Program-made: the position numbers and the translations under genes
The notes under the pieces: model-generated
Databases searched by the model: none
What the model was told of the DNA's origin: nothing
What the model saw: only the letters and a program-made list of their open reading frames with translations
Shown: positions 17,784 to 26,327 of the stretch, piece after piece
Numbering within the stretch: the first letter of the stretch is position 1
How the letters are laid out: each line of letters begins with the position of its first letter
From: Streptomyces sp. NBC_00554
Lineage (GTDB): Bacteria; Actinomycetota; Actinomycetes; Streptomycetales; Streptomycetaceae
Assembly: GCF_041431135.1 (NCBI RefSeq)
Contig: NZ_CP107799.1
Coordinates: forward strand, 1,674,001 to 1,738,000
DNA: 64,000 bases
Reading direction: 5' to 3'

Positions 17784-20174
17784 TCACACATTCGCCGGTT
17801 CACGCGACGGCGTCCAGCGCAGATGCACGTTCCGGTCGGACTCGTCGGCCCGCAGCAGCGAGAGCCGGGGCCGTACGGCGTCGGTGCGCGAGGTCGGCGG
17901 CTTGCGGCGACCGGCCGCGAACTGCACCGGCCACTCGGCGGCGTCACCCCGGTACTCCTGCTCGGCCGCCGCGTGCAGCGTCCAGTGCGGGTCGTAGAGG
18001 TGGGTGCGGCCCAGGGCGCACAGGTCGGCGCGCCCCGCAAGGAGGATCGAGTTCACGTCGTCGTACGAGGCGATGGCGCCGACCGCGATGACCGCCGTCC
18101 CGGTGGCGGCGGCGACCTCGTGCCGGATCCGGTCGGCGAACGGTGTCTGGTAGGAACGGCCGTACGCGGGCCGCTCGTCCGCGGTGACCTGGCCGGAGGA
18201 GACGTCGATCGCGTCCGCGCCGTGGGCGATGAACGCGCGGGCGATCTCGACGGCGTCGTGCTCGGTGTTGCCGTCGGGCATCCAGTCGGTCGCGGAGAGG
18301 CGCACGATCATCGGCCGCCCGGCCGGCCAGGCGGCGCGCACGGCGTCGAAGACCTCCAGCGGGAACCGGAGCCGGTTCTCGAGCGCGCCCCCGTACTCGT
18401 CAATGCGGTGGTTGGCGACCGGCGAGAGGAAGGAGGACAGCAAGTAGCCGTGCGCGCAGTGGAGTTCGAGCAGGTCGAAGCCCGCCTCGGCACCTCGCCG
18501 CGCGGCGCCGACGAAGTCCTGGACGATCCGGTCCATGTCGGCGCGGGTCACCTCACGCGGAACGGCCGATCCGGAGCCGTACGGCAGTGGCGAGGGGCCG
18601 ACGGTCTCCCAATTGCCGTACGGCAGCGGGTCGTCCATGCCCTCCCACATGAGCCGGGTGGAACCCTTCCGGCCCGCGTGGCCGAGCTGGAGGCCGATGC
18701 GCGCGGTGCTCCGGTCGTGGACGAAGGACACGATCCTCGCCCAGGAGTCGCGCTGTTCGTCGGTCCACAGCCCCGCGCAGCCGGGGGTGATGCGGCCCTC
18801 GGGCGAAGTGCAGACCATCTCCGTCATCACCAGTCCGGCGCCGCCCATGGCCTTGGAGCCGAGGTGGACGAGATGGAAGTCGCCGGGCACGCCGTCGACC
18901 GCGGAGTACATGTCCATCGGAGAGACGATCACCCGGTTCTTCAGCTCCAACTCCCCCAGCCGGAAAGGCTGGAACATCGCCGGGGTACCGCCGTCGAGCG
19001 CCTGGTCCTGTCCCCGCCCCTGGGCGGCGGCGAAGGCGGTGTCCACGCGGCCGGCGAACTCCTCGTCGCGGGCGCGGAGGTTGTCGTACGTGATGCGGCG
19101 CGACCGGGTGAGCAGGTTGAAGCAGAACTGGGTCGGCTCCTGGTGGACGTACATGCCGATGTTCTCGAACCACTCCAGCGAGGCCTGCGCGGCCCGCTGG
19201 GTGGACTCGACCACAGGCCTCCGCTCGGTCTCGTAGGCCGTCAACGCGGCCTCCACGTCCGGGTGTTCGTGCAGGCAGGCGGCGAGGGCGAGCGAGTCCT
19301 CCATCGCCAGCTTGGTGCCGGAACCGATCGAGAAGTGCGCGGTGTGCGCGGCGTCGCCGACGAGGACGAGGTTGCCGTGGTGCCAGCGTTCGTTGCGTAC
19401 GGTGGTGAAGTTGAGCCACTTCGAGTTGTTGGCGAAGACCTGGTGGCCCGCGAGTTCCCCGGCGAAGAGTCCGCGGATGCGCTCGACGGCCTGCTCGTCG
19501 GAGACGCCCGGCGCGAACTCGACGCCCTCGGTGGCGTCGAAGCCGGCGCGGCGCCAGACGTCCTCGTGCATCTCGACGATGAAGGTGGAGCCGCCGTCGG
19601 AGTAGGGGTAGCCGTGGACCTGCATGGTCCCCCACTCGGTCTGCTTGACGAAGAACTGGAAGGCCTCGAAGACCCGGTCGGTGCCGAGCCACATGTACTT
19701 GTTGTGGCGCCGGTCCAGGGTGGGGCGGAAGACCTCCGAATGGGCCTCCCGAATACGGGAGTTGGCGCCGTCTGCGGCGACCACCAGGTCGTACGAGACA
19801 GGCAGGCCGTCGGGGGCGGGCGTCCGGAAGCGCACGTCGACCCCGAGGGCGTGGCAGCGCTCCTGGAGCAGGCGGAGCAGTTCCTTACGGCTCATGGCGG
19901 CGAAGCCCTGGCCGCCGACGGTGTGGCTCTCGCCGCGGAAGTGGATGTCGATGTCGGTCCAGCGGGCGAACCGCCGTGCCATGGCCTCGGCGAACTCGGT
20001 GTCGGCGTTCTCGATGCCGCCGAGTGTCTCGTCGGAGAAGACCACGCCGAAGCCGAAGGTGTCGTCGGGGGCGTTGCGCTCCCAGACGGTGATGTCGTGG
20101 GCCGGGTCGAGCTGTTTCATGAGAGCAGCGAAGTAGAGGCCGCCGGGGCCACCGCCAACGATCGCGATCTTCAA
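17784..20174 (-). CDS. Salicylyl-CoA 5-hydroxylase / anthraniloyl-CoA monooxygenase-reductase, bifunctional
   Basis: The 796-residue protein fuses two flavoenzymes. Residues about 1-390 are a group A FAD monooxygenase (IAIVGGGPGG at the start and the GDAAHTAHFS FAD motif). Residues about 405-770 are an old-yellow-enzyme-type FMN reductase (VIVSPMDMYS, the HCAH active-site pair, RIDEYGGALENR). This architecture is known in the 2-aminobenzoyl-CoA monooxygenase/reductase of Azoarcus and in proteins annotated as salicylyl-CoA 5-hydroxylase in Streptomyces. It would hydroxylate a CoA-bound ortho-substituted benzoate at C5, perhaps also reducing the ring. A TTG at 20174 with AGAGGA upstream gives the usual N-terminus; a GTG at 20192 overlapping the ligase stop is the alternative. 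Confidence 0.9.
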   Translation of the reverse strand: MKIAIVGGGPGGLYFAALMKQLDPAHDITVWERNAPDDTFGFGVVFSDETLGGIENADTEFAEAMARRFARWTDIDIHFRGESHTVGGQGFAAMSRKELLRLLQERCHALGVDVRFRTPAPDGLPVSYDLVVAADGANSRIREAHSEVFRPTLDRRHNKYMWLGTDRVFEAFQFFVKQTEWGTMQVHGYPYSDGGSTFIVEMHEDVWRRAGFDATEGVEFAPGVSDEQAVERIRGLFAGELAGHQVFANNSKWLNFTTVRNERWHHGNLVLVGDAAHTAHFSIGSGTKLAMEDSLALAACLHEHPDVEAALTAYETERRPVVESTQRAAQASLEWFENIGMYVHQEPTQFCFNLLTRSRRITYDNLRARDEEFAGRVDTAFAAAQGRGQDQALDGGTPAMFQPFRLGELELKNRVIVSPMDMYSAVDGVPGDFHLVHLGSKAMGGAGLVMTEMVCTSPEGRITPGCAGLWTDEQRDSWARIVSFVHDRSTARIGLQLGHAGRKGSTRLMWEGMDDPLPYGNWETVGPSPLPYGSGSAVPREVTRADMDRIVQDFVGAARRGAEAGFDLLELHCAHGYLLSSFLSPVANHRIDEYGGALENRLRFPLEVFDAVRAAWPAGRPMIVRLSATDWMPDGNTEHDAVEIARAFIAHGADAIDVSSGQVTADERPAYGRSYQTPFADRIRHEVAAATGTAVIAVGAIASYDDVNSILLAGRADLCALGRTHLYDPHWTLHAAAEQEYRGDAAEWPVQFAAGRRKPPTSRTDAVRPRLSLLRADESDRNVHLRWTPSREPANV

Positions 20175-20188
20175 GGGGGTTGTTCCTC

Positions 20189-21919
20189 TCACTGCTCGCC
20201 GTCGGGCACGGCAGGCGCGGCGGCCTGCTGGGCTTCCTGTGCCTGCTCGGCTTCTACGATCTTTCGGAGTGCGAAGCGCTGGAGCTTGCCGCTCGTGTTG
20301 CGCGGCAGGGAGTCGCGGAACCGCACGTCACGCGGGTATTTGTACGGAGCCAGGACCTGCTTGACGTGGTCCTGGATCTCCCTGGCCTTGGCGGCGTCGC
20401 CCGGCACACCCTCGCGGAGTACGACGAAGGCGCACACGACCGAGCCGCGCTCGGCGTCGGGACGGCCGACGACGGCGGACTCCAGCACATCGGGGTGGGT
20501 GTCGACGGCGGCCTCGACCTCGGGTCCGCCGATGTTGTAGCCCGAGGAGACGATCATGTTGTCGCTGCGGGCCCGGTAGAAGAAGTAGCCGTCCTCGTCC
20601 CGGTGGAAGACGTCACCGGTGACGTTCCAGCCGTTCACGACGTAGTCCTTCTGGCGTTCGTCGTCGAGGTAGCGGCAGCCGACCGGACCAATGACGCCCA
20701 GCAACCCCGGTTCTCCGGGGCCGAGTTCCGCGCCGTCCGGGCCGAGGACGGCCGCGCGGTACCCGGGTACCGGCTTCCCGGTGGCGCCGGGCCGGATGTC
20801 GTCACCGGCGGCCGAGATGAAGATGTGCAGCAGCTCGGTGGCGCCGATGCCGTCGATGACCCTCAGTCCGAGTGTGTCGCGCAGCCGCTCCCAGGTGTCC
20901 TGGGCGATGTGCTCGCCGGCCGACACCCCTGCGCGCAGTCCGGCGAGCCGCTGTTCCTGGCCCGCTCGCACGATCGACCGGTAGGCCGTGGGCGCCGTCG
21001 CGAGCACGGTGACGCCCTCCCGCTCGACGATCTCCGCGAGTTGCGGCGGGGTGGCGGCCTCGGTGAGCAGGGCGCAGGCGCCGGCCCGCAGCGGGAAGAC
21101 GACGAGCATGCCGAGGCCGAAGGTGAAGGCGAAGGGGGCGGTACAGGCGACCAGATCATCCGGGACGAGGTTCAGCGTGTGGCGGCCGAAGGTGTTGTCG
21201 ATGGAGAGGATGTCGCGGTGGAAGTGCATGGTGATCTTCGGGACACCGGTGCTGCCGGACGTCGGCCCGAGGAGCGCGACGTCGTCCGCCGCGGTCTCCA
21301 CGTTGGTGAACTCGCCCGACTTGGCCGCGGCTCGGCCGACGAGATCCTCCGGCCCTGTGCCGCCGAACTCCACGACCGTGAGCGACGGCAGCGTGGTGTC
21401 GCGGACGGCGTGGGCGTCCTCGGCGAACCGGTGGTCCACCAGAGTTATGGAGGGCCGGGTCCGCTCGACGACCGGGGCGATCTCGCGGGCCCGCAGTGCG
21501 GCCATGGTGGTCACGACGACACCACCGGCCTTGAGCGCGCCGAGCCAACAGGCCACCGCCCAGGGGTTGTTGGGCGACCGCAGCATGACGCGCTGCCCGG
21601 GGACCAGCCCGAGGTCCTCGGTCAGCACCTGGGCAACTTGGTTGGCCCGCTTGAGGAGTTGGCCGTACGTCCAGGTCTCCCCGGCCGGCGTACGCAGCGC
21701 CGGGCGGTCCGCCCCGTACGTCGATACGGGGATGTCGATGAGCTCGGTGGCGGCGTTGAGCCGGTCCGGGTAGTGGAGTTCGGGCGTCGTGAACTCGATC
21801 GTCGGCCACAGGTGCGCGGGCGGCAGATGGTCGCGGGCGAAGGTGTCCAGGTGTGCCGAGGCCGAGAGGCTCGGATGGGATTCCGGATGGGGATTCGGGA
21901 GAGGTGACGGAGGGATCAA
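20189..21919 (-). CDS. Aryl-CoA ligase, 2-aminobenzoate/benzoate-CoA ligase type
   Basis: The 576-residue adenylate-forming enzyme has core motif GPTSGSTGVPK, the acyl-binding IDGIGATELLHIF segment, the TGD and hinge motifs (TGDVF, then SDNMIVSSGYNI) and the catalytic Lys near the end (PRNTSGKLQR). The LHIF segment and overall pattern match benzoate- and 2-aminobenzoate-CoA ligases. It would activate an aromatic acid to its CoA thioester, the substrate of the monooxygenase encoded next. I infer a TTG start at 21919 because AAGGA lies about 9 nt upstream and no ATG or GTG occurs near the N-terminus. The thioesterase stop is 41 nt upstream. Confidence 0.88.
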   Translation of the reverse strand: MIPPSPLPNPHPESHPSLSASAHLDTFARDHLPPAHLWPTIEFTTPELHYPDRLNAATELIDIPVSTYGADRPALRTPAGETWTYGQLLKRANQVAQVLTEDLGLVPGQRVMLRSPNNPWAVACWLGALKAGGVVVTTMAALRAREIAPVVERTRPSITLVDHRFAEDAHAVRDTTLPSLTVVEFGGTGPEDLVGRAAAKSGEFTNVETAADDVALLGPTSGSTGVPKITMHFHRDILSIDNTFGRHTLNLVPDDLVACTAPFAFTFGLGMLVVFPLRAGACALLTEAATPPQLAEIVEREGVTVLATAPTAYRSIVRAGQEQRLAGLRAGVSAGEHIAQDTWERLRDTLGLRVIDGIGATELLHIFISAAGDDIRPGATGKPVPGYRAAVLGPDGAELGPGEPGLLGVIGPVGCRYLDDERQKDYVVNGWNVTGDVFHRDEDGYFFYRARSDNMIVSSGYNIGGPEVEAAVDTHPDVLESAVVGRPDAERGSVVCAFVVLREGVPGDAAKAREIQDHVKQVLAPYKYPRDVRFRDSLPRNTSGKLQRFALRKIVEAEQAQEAQQAAAPAVPDGEQ

Positions 21920-21960
21920 CGGAGGAGTCCTTCCGGGCGCCCGCCGACGGGGGCGGCGGG

Positions 21961-22863
21961 TCAGGCGGTGCGGATCATGCCCTCCTGGACAACTGTGGCC
22001 AGGTGACGGTGGTCGCGCGTGAAGAAGCGGCCCGTGCCCAGTCCGCGGCCGGCGTCCGCGGCCACCGCTTCCTGGACGTAGAGGAGCCAGTCGTCCATCG
22101 GTCCGGGGCGGTGGAACCACATGGCGTGGTCGAGGCTGGCGGTGATGAGCCCGGGCTTGGCCCACGGCAGGTCGAGCACCCGCAGGACGGGTTCGAGGAT
22201 CGTGTAGTCGCAGACGTACGCGAGCGCGGCCAGGTCCCGCTGGGCGTCGGTCAGTCCCTCGACGGAGCGCAGCGGGTCGAACGGCTTCAGCCACACCGCC
22301 TGGTGCGGCAGCTGCTTCCCCTCGACGGTGAGGTAGACCGGGCCGGGCACATGCCGCATGTCGAAGCTGCGGCCGCCGGACCAGTAGGCCTTCGACTCCT
22401 CGGTCATGGTGCCGCCGGAGCGCTCCGCGAGGTAGGCGGCCGAGTCGGGCAGCTCCTCGGGACCCGGTACGACCTCGGCGAGTTGCGTCCCGAAGGTCCC
22501 GCCGGGCTCCCCCGCCGCAAAGTTGGCCAGACAGACGTAGAGGGGCTTGCCGTTCTGGTAGCCGCGTACCTGGCGGGTGCTGTAACCCCGGCCGTCGCGC
22601 AGCACTTCCACCTCGTACCGCACGCTCGCCCCGATGTCGGCCGGGCGCAGGAAGTAACTGTGCATCGAGTGCAGCGTCTTGCCGTCGGTCACCGACCGCA
22701 TCGCCGCGGCAGCGGCCTGCGCGACCAGGTCGCCGCCGTACGCCTTGGGCCAGGGGCACGGCTGGGTGACGGCGGTGAAGGCGAGGTCGAAGTGCTCGGG
22801 CTCGGCGGCCGTCAGCGCGATGGCCGTGGTGAACGTCTCCGAGGTGAAGTCGGCTGCGGTCAT
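21961..22863 (-). CDS. TesB-type acyl-CoA thioesterase (double hotdog)
   Basis: The 300-residue acyl-CoA thioesterase II has two hotdog repeats. It carries the N-terminal YGGDLVAQA and HSMHSYFLRPA motifs and the C-terminal SLDHAMWFHRP motif with the catalytic Asp. It could hydrolyse the hydroxylated aryl-CoA, for example gentisyl-CoA to gentisate if the pathway uses salicylate, or relieve CoA trapping. The ATG at 22863 overlaps the cupin gene stop (ATGA). It lies upstream of the CoA ligase in the same operon. Confidence 0.9.
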   Translation of the reverse strand: MTAADFTSETFTTAIALTAAEPEHFDLAFTAVTQPCPWPKAYGGDLVAQAAAAAMRSVTDGKTLHSMHSYFLRPADIGASVRYEVEVLRDGRGYSTRQVRGYQNGKPLYVCLANFAAGEPGGTFGTQLAEVVPGPEELPDSAAYLAERSGGTMTEESKAYWSGGRSFDMRHVPGPVYLTVEGKQLPHQAVWLKPFDPLRSVEGLTDAQRDLAALAYVCDYTILEPVLRVLDLPWAKPGLITASLDHAMWFHRPGPMDDWLLYVQEAVAADAGRGLGTGRFFTRDHRHLATVVQEGMIRTA

Positions 22864-23342
22864 CGGTCGAGCCAGTCACGCAGGTCGGCGTCGGCGACGT
22901 CGGGGAGGTTCACGACGATGTTCTCCGGTGTCCGGGTGGTCATCCACGTCAGCGGTTTCGTGCGGGAGAGGTTGCACTCGACGTGCGGCATGAAGGGCGG
23001 CACGAAGACCCAGTCGCCCTCCTCCATGTCGACGTAGTCCTCGAACTTCTCGCCGAAGTAGATGCGCGCCCGGCCCGACAGGACGTAGCCGCCGGTCTCG
23101 GCCTCGCCGTGGTGGTGGGTGACCGAGCGGTAGCCGGGATCGTTGCTGACCTTGCCGAACCAGAGTCTGGTGGCCGGGGTGTGCTGAATGCTCACGCCCG
23201 AGATCCGGACGGCCCCGCCCGAGTCCGCGGTGCCCCCGTCCTCGGAGCCGCCGCGGGTCACGACGGGGGCGACAAGACCGCTGGGCAGTCGGTACATCGA
23301 GTTGTCGCCTTCGAGGCGGTACTTGCTGAGGTCGGGCTCCAC
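22860..23342 (-). CDS. Cupin-domain protein
   Basis: The product is a single-domain cupin of about 160 residues. The first cupin motif reads THHHGEAETGGYVLSGRARIYFG and the second is DWVFVPPFMPHVEC, giving the His/Glu metal-binding set. It could be a ring-cleavage dioxygenase, an isomerase or a sensor; it is too short for a typical bicupin gentisate dioxygenase. The open frame reaches an ATG at 23453, but that ATG lies inside a strong promoter-like element. The GTG at 23342 has GGAG 8 nt upstream, so I start there. It is the first gene of the six-gene aromatic operon. Confidence 0.75.
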   Translation of the reverse strand: MEPDLSKYRLEGDNSMYRLPSGLVAPVVTRGGSEDGGTADSGGAVRISGVSIQHTPATRLWFGKVSNDPGYRSVTHHHGEAETGGYVLSGRARIYFGEKFEDYVDMEEGDWVFVPPFMPHVECNLSRTKPLTWMTTRTPENIVVNLPDVADADLRDWLDR

Positions 23343-23454
23343 GGGTCGGCTCCGTTTCGGTCGTGGTGGGACGGGCCGTTGAGGCGCCGGTTCCGGTGCT
23401 GCCGGGTGAGCGGGACCGAGCGCGTCATGTCTCGTATTTTTCACCGTCGTCATT

Positions 23455-23465
23455 TATTGTCAATA
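23455..23465. promoter_or_regulatory. Palindrome TATTGTCAATA overlapping the -35 of the aromatic operon
   Basis: An 11-bp palindrome (TATTG-T-CAATA) lies in the divergent region between the cupin operon and the Rid gene. It contains a perfect minus-strand -35 hexamer TTGACA (plus positions 23458-23463), although the matching -10 is poor. This is a candidate operator for the nearby PaaX-family regulator. Confidence 0.5.
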
Positions 23466-23518
23466 CGCATCGCCGGACGGATCGGAACCCGGTCCGAACT
23501 CCCCTGGAGGCCCGCCGC

Positions 23519-23941
23519 ATGACATCCCCCGTCGCCGTGAACCCGGACGCCCTTCCGACCCCGCGCGGCTACTCACACGGAACCCTCGCGGGAAACACGC
23601 TCCACCTGGGCGGACAGACCGCCCTCGACGCCGACATGAAGATCGTGCCGGGCGGCATCGTCGAGCAGTTCCGCCAGGCCTTCGGCAATCTGCTGACCAC
23701 GCTGCGCGAGGTGGGGGGCGAGCCCGGGGACCTGGTCAGCGTGACCATCTACCTCACCGACATCCCCGACTACCAGGCCCACGGCAAGGAGATCGGCGAG
23801 GTCTGGCGCGAACTCGCCGGCCCCGTGTACCCGGCCATGGCCGGTATCGGCTGCACGGCCCTGTGGCAGCCCGAGGCGATGATCGAGATCCTCGGGGTGG
23901 CGGTGATCCCCGAGGACCGGCTCCGGGCGCCGCGCGGATAG
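23519..23941 (+). CDS. RidA/YjgF/YER057c/UK114-family protein without the canonical arginine
   Basis: The 140-residue protein has the Rid fold signatures (GGQTALDADM near the N-terminus and VTIYLTDIPDY). In RidA the enamine-deaminating arginine lies in a PARS-type motif; here the same place reads YPAMAGIGC, so Arg is absent. It is therefore not a classical RidA and may belong to a Rid subfamily such as the 2-aminomuconate deaminase-like proteins. The ATG at 23519 has GGAGG 8 nt upstream. It is divergent from the aromatic CoA operon and next to a PaaX regulator, which suggests a role in deaminating an intermediate of that pathway. Confidence 0.85.
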   Translation: MTSPVAVNPDALPTPRGYSHGTLAGNTLHLGGQTALDADMKIVPGGIVEQFRQAFGNLLTTLREVGGEPGDLVSVTIYLTDIPDYQAHGKEIGEVWRELAGPVYPAMAGIGCTALWQPEAMIEILGVAVIPEDRLRAPRG

Positions 23942-23982
23942 GCGGTGCGCACCCGCGGTTCTTCAGGGACCCGCCGGTACGG

Positions 23983-24837
23983 CTATCCCGCCCCGTGGAC
24001 GACCACCATCGCGTGCTCACGCGCCGGCCCGCCCAGCGCCTCGTTCAGCTCGTCGAACATCGCTCCCGCCGTCACCCCGTTCCACCCCGGGGGCAGCAGC
24101 GACAGCGGGAGTCCCGGATCGCGGTAGGGCAGCCGCCGCCACTGGGTGAGCATAGGGATGTACGTCCGGAACGCCTCCAGGGGCGTCGTCCCGTCCGCCG
24201 ACGTCCGGTCGAGGACGGGGCGGTAGCGCCGCAGGAAGTCGGCGTACAGCGCGGTGAGTTCGTCCAGGTCCCACCACGTACGGACCTTCGACCGCAGGTC
24301 TCCGAAGGCGAAGTGGTCGCCGCTGAAGATGTCCACGTACGCGGACAGCCCGCGGCGCTCCAGGGTCCGCCGCGTCTCCCCCGCCAGGTTCCCCGGCGCC
24401 ACCCACACCCCGGGGGCCGCGGTGCCGAAGCCCAGGCGGGTCAGGCTCGTGCGCAGCGCGTGCCGCTTCTCGCGCTCGGACTCGGGCACGGAGAACACGA
24501 CCACGAGCCAGCCGTCGTCCGCGACGGCCCGGGCCCGCTCGAAGATCCGCACGTCGCCCTCGGCGAGCACCTCCAGGGTCGGGTCCGCGAGGGAGTAGCC
24601 CGCCGCGTTCTCGTGGCGTTCGCTACGGAGCACCCCGCGACGCTTCAGCCGGGAGATCGCGGACCGTACGGCCTGCCCCTCCACCCCGAGGTCCGCCATG
24701 AGCCGCACCACGGACGCGACCGAGAGCCAGTTGTGCTCACCTCGCGCATACAGGCCGAAGACCGTGATGATCAGCTGGCCGAGGCGGGTGTCGCCACCGC
24801 CGGCGGCGACCGTGACCGGCTGAAGATCCGCTGTCAT
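23983..24837 (-). CDS. PaaX-family transcriptional regulator
   Basis: The 284-residue regulator has an N-terminal winged-helix domain (SVASVVRLMADLGVEGQAVR, then SRLKRRGVL), the middle dimerisation domain (WLVVVFSVPESEREKRHALR) and the C-terminal PaaX domain. PaaX itself represses phenylacetate degradation and responds to phenylacetyl-CoA, and family members often sense aryl-CoA esters. The gene is convergent with the Rid gene and adjacent to the aryl-CoA operon, making it the likely repressor of that cluster with an aryl-CoA effector. Confidence 0.9.
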   Translation of the reverse strand: MTADLQPVTVAAGGGDTRLGQLIITVFGLYARGEHNWLSVASVVRLMADLGVEGQAVRSAISRLKRRGVLRSERHENAAGYSLADPTLEVLAEGDVRIFERARAVADDGWLVVVFSVPESEREKRHALRTSLTRLGFGTAAPGVWVAPGNLAGETRRTLERRGLSAYVDIFSGDHFAFGDLRSKVRTWWDLDELTALYADFLRRYRPVLDRTSADGTTPLEAFRTYIPMLTQWRRLPYRDPGLPLSLLPPGWNGVTAGAMFDELNEALGGPAREHAMVVVHGAG

Positions 24838-24944
24838 GCCAGCACGATAGCCATCAGTCGCCGTCGACGAACACGTCGCGGGCGCCCGCGGTGTCTGTCA
24901 ACGGTTCTCCTGGCCCTGTCACTGCCCAGCCGTAACGTGGCCGC
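24838..24944. promoter_or_regulatory. Divergent promoter region paaX-like / SWIM gene
   Basis: This 107-bp gap carries a 14-bp perfect palindrome CGCGGGCGCCCGCG (24877-24890) and a minus-strand TTGACA (plus 24896-24901) without an obvious -10. The palindrome could be an operator for the PaaX-like regulator, but GC-rich palindromes arise easily at this base composition. Confidence 0.3.
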
Positions 24945-26327
24945 GTGACCTCACACATACAGTCCTACGCCTACTTACACCCGTCGGCCGTGCACGAGTC
25001 CACGGCCGGGCGGCGCACCCTCGCGCTTGAGACCTCCGGTGGCGCCACACCGGCCGGCGAGGCGGCCAATCCGCAGCTGTTCAGCGGCTTCCTGACAGCG
25101 CCGGCCGCCGCGGCGGCGGCATTGCTCACCGTCGCCGACATCGCGGCCACCCGCTTCTACCAGCCGGCCGCGCCGGCCTCGCTGGACCCGGTGGTGACGG
25201 CCGACGGTGACCGGCTGCGGATGGAGTCCTTCTCCGGCTGCTGCGGCGCCTACGCCCGCCTCGACGTGCTCGCGCCGGGCCTCGACGGCGACGACGTCGG
25301 CCACGGCACGACCAACGTCGACATCAACTCCCCCCTCAGGCGGGCGCTCGCCAGGCTCGGCGGGCTTGATCCACTGCATCTGACGGTCGGACCCGACGAG
25401 TTGGCGGTCACCACCTTCGACGGCCGGTTCGTGGAGAAGCAGGTCCCGCTGCCGGAGCGCTGGTTACGCGGCTTCGCCGAGGCACAGGTGCTCGCGACGG
25501 GTTTCACCCTGCGCGCCGAGGTACCGGCCGCGGAGGCGGCCGCCTTCCTGCGGACCCTTCCACGGCCCACTCTCCGGTCCAGTGCCCGCACGACGCGCTG
25601 GGTGGTGCCCGTGGACGGCCGCACGCTGCGCCCCACGAGCAGGCCGGCGCCGGACGCCGTGTGCCTGCCGGGCCCCGAACGACTGCTGGCGCTCCAGCAG
25701 GTGCTGCGGCACGCGACGACCGTGCGGGTGTACGCCCCGGACCTCGCGGAGTCCGACGCGGCGGCCGTCGCCTGGGTGGTCCAACTACCCGGCATGCGGC
25801 TGACGTTGATGCTCTCCCAGAACGCCTCGCGGGGGTTCTCCGGCGAGGGCGGCGTACTCCACGACCTCGCCACCGGCACGGCGGCGGACGACGCGGACCT
25901 GGTCTCAACGCTGCTGGCCTGGGAGCCGAGGATCGACGTGGCCGAGCTGTCCGGGCAGGCCGGCCTGCCCGCCGACCGGGTGCGCGCCGCGCTGACGGTG
26001 CTCGGGGCGTCCGGCCAGGTCGGCTACGACCTCGCGGAGGAGGCGTACTTCCACCGGCACCTGCCGTACGCGGCGGGCGACGCTGAGGCGCGCAACCCCA
26101 GGCTGCGGCGTGCTCGGGCACTGGTCGCGGACGGGGCCGTACGGCTGGACGGCGCACTGGCGTCGGTCGGCAGGGGCGACCAGGGCCATCTCGTACGCGC
26201 CGACGACACGGGACGACTGAGCTGTACGTGTCTGTGGTGGGCGAAGTACCGGGGCGGACGCGGGCCGTGCACGCACGCGCTCGCCGTGCGCATGGTCCGG
26301 GACACGGCGACGGAGGCCGCACGATGA
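24945..26327 (+). CDS. SWIM zinc-finger protein with two TTA codons
   Basis: The 460-residue protein ends with a SWIM zinc finger: the CxCxnCxH pattern appears as CTC, then about 12 residues, then PCTH near the C-terminus. The rest is unassigned, with alanine-rich helical stretches and a FSGCCGAYAR segment. SWIM domains bind nucleic acid or protein. Leucine codons 11 (24975) and 174 (25464) are TTA, read only by the bldA tRNA in Streptomyces, so expression is probably tied to development. The GTG at 24945 is the start. Its stop overlaps the ATG of the next gene (ATGA), so the two products very likely act together. Confidence 0.82.
   Translation: MTSHIQSYAYLHPSAVHESTAGRRTLALETSGGATPAGEAANPQLFSGFLTAPAAAAAALLTVADIAATRFYQPAAPASLDPVVTADGDRLRMESFSGCCGAYARLDVLAPGLDGDDVGHGTTNVDINSPLRRALARLGGLDPLHLTVGPDELAVTTFDGRFVEKQVPLPERWLRGFAEAQVLATGFTLRAEVPAAEAAAFLRTLPRPTLRSSARTTRWVVPVDGRTLRPTSRPAPDAVCLPGPERLLALQQVLRHATTVRVYAPDLAESDAAAVAWVVQLPGMRLTLMLSQNASRGFSGEGGVLHDLATGTAADDADLVSTLLAWEPRIDVAELSGQAGLPADRVRAALTVLGASGQVGYDLAEEAYFHRHLPYAAGDAEARNPRLRRARALVADGAVRLDGALASVGRGDQGHLVRADDTGRLSCTCLWWAKYRGGRGPCTHALAVRMVRDTATEAAR

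Noticed and set aside
22860..23342. Gentisate 1,2-dioxygenase for the cupin
   Set aside because: Gentisate dioxygenases are bicupins of about 350 residues; this protein has one cupin and is about 160 residues.
22860..23453. Cupin gene starting at the ATG at 23453
   Set aside because: That ATG sits inside a TTGACA promoter element, while GTG 23342 has a proper ribosome site.
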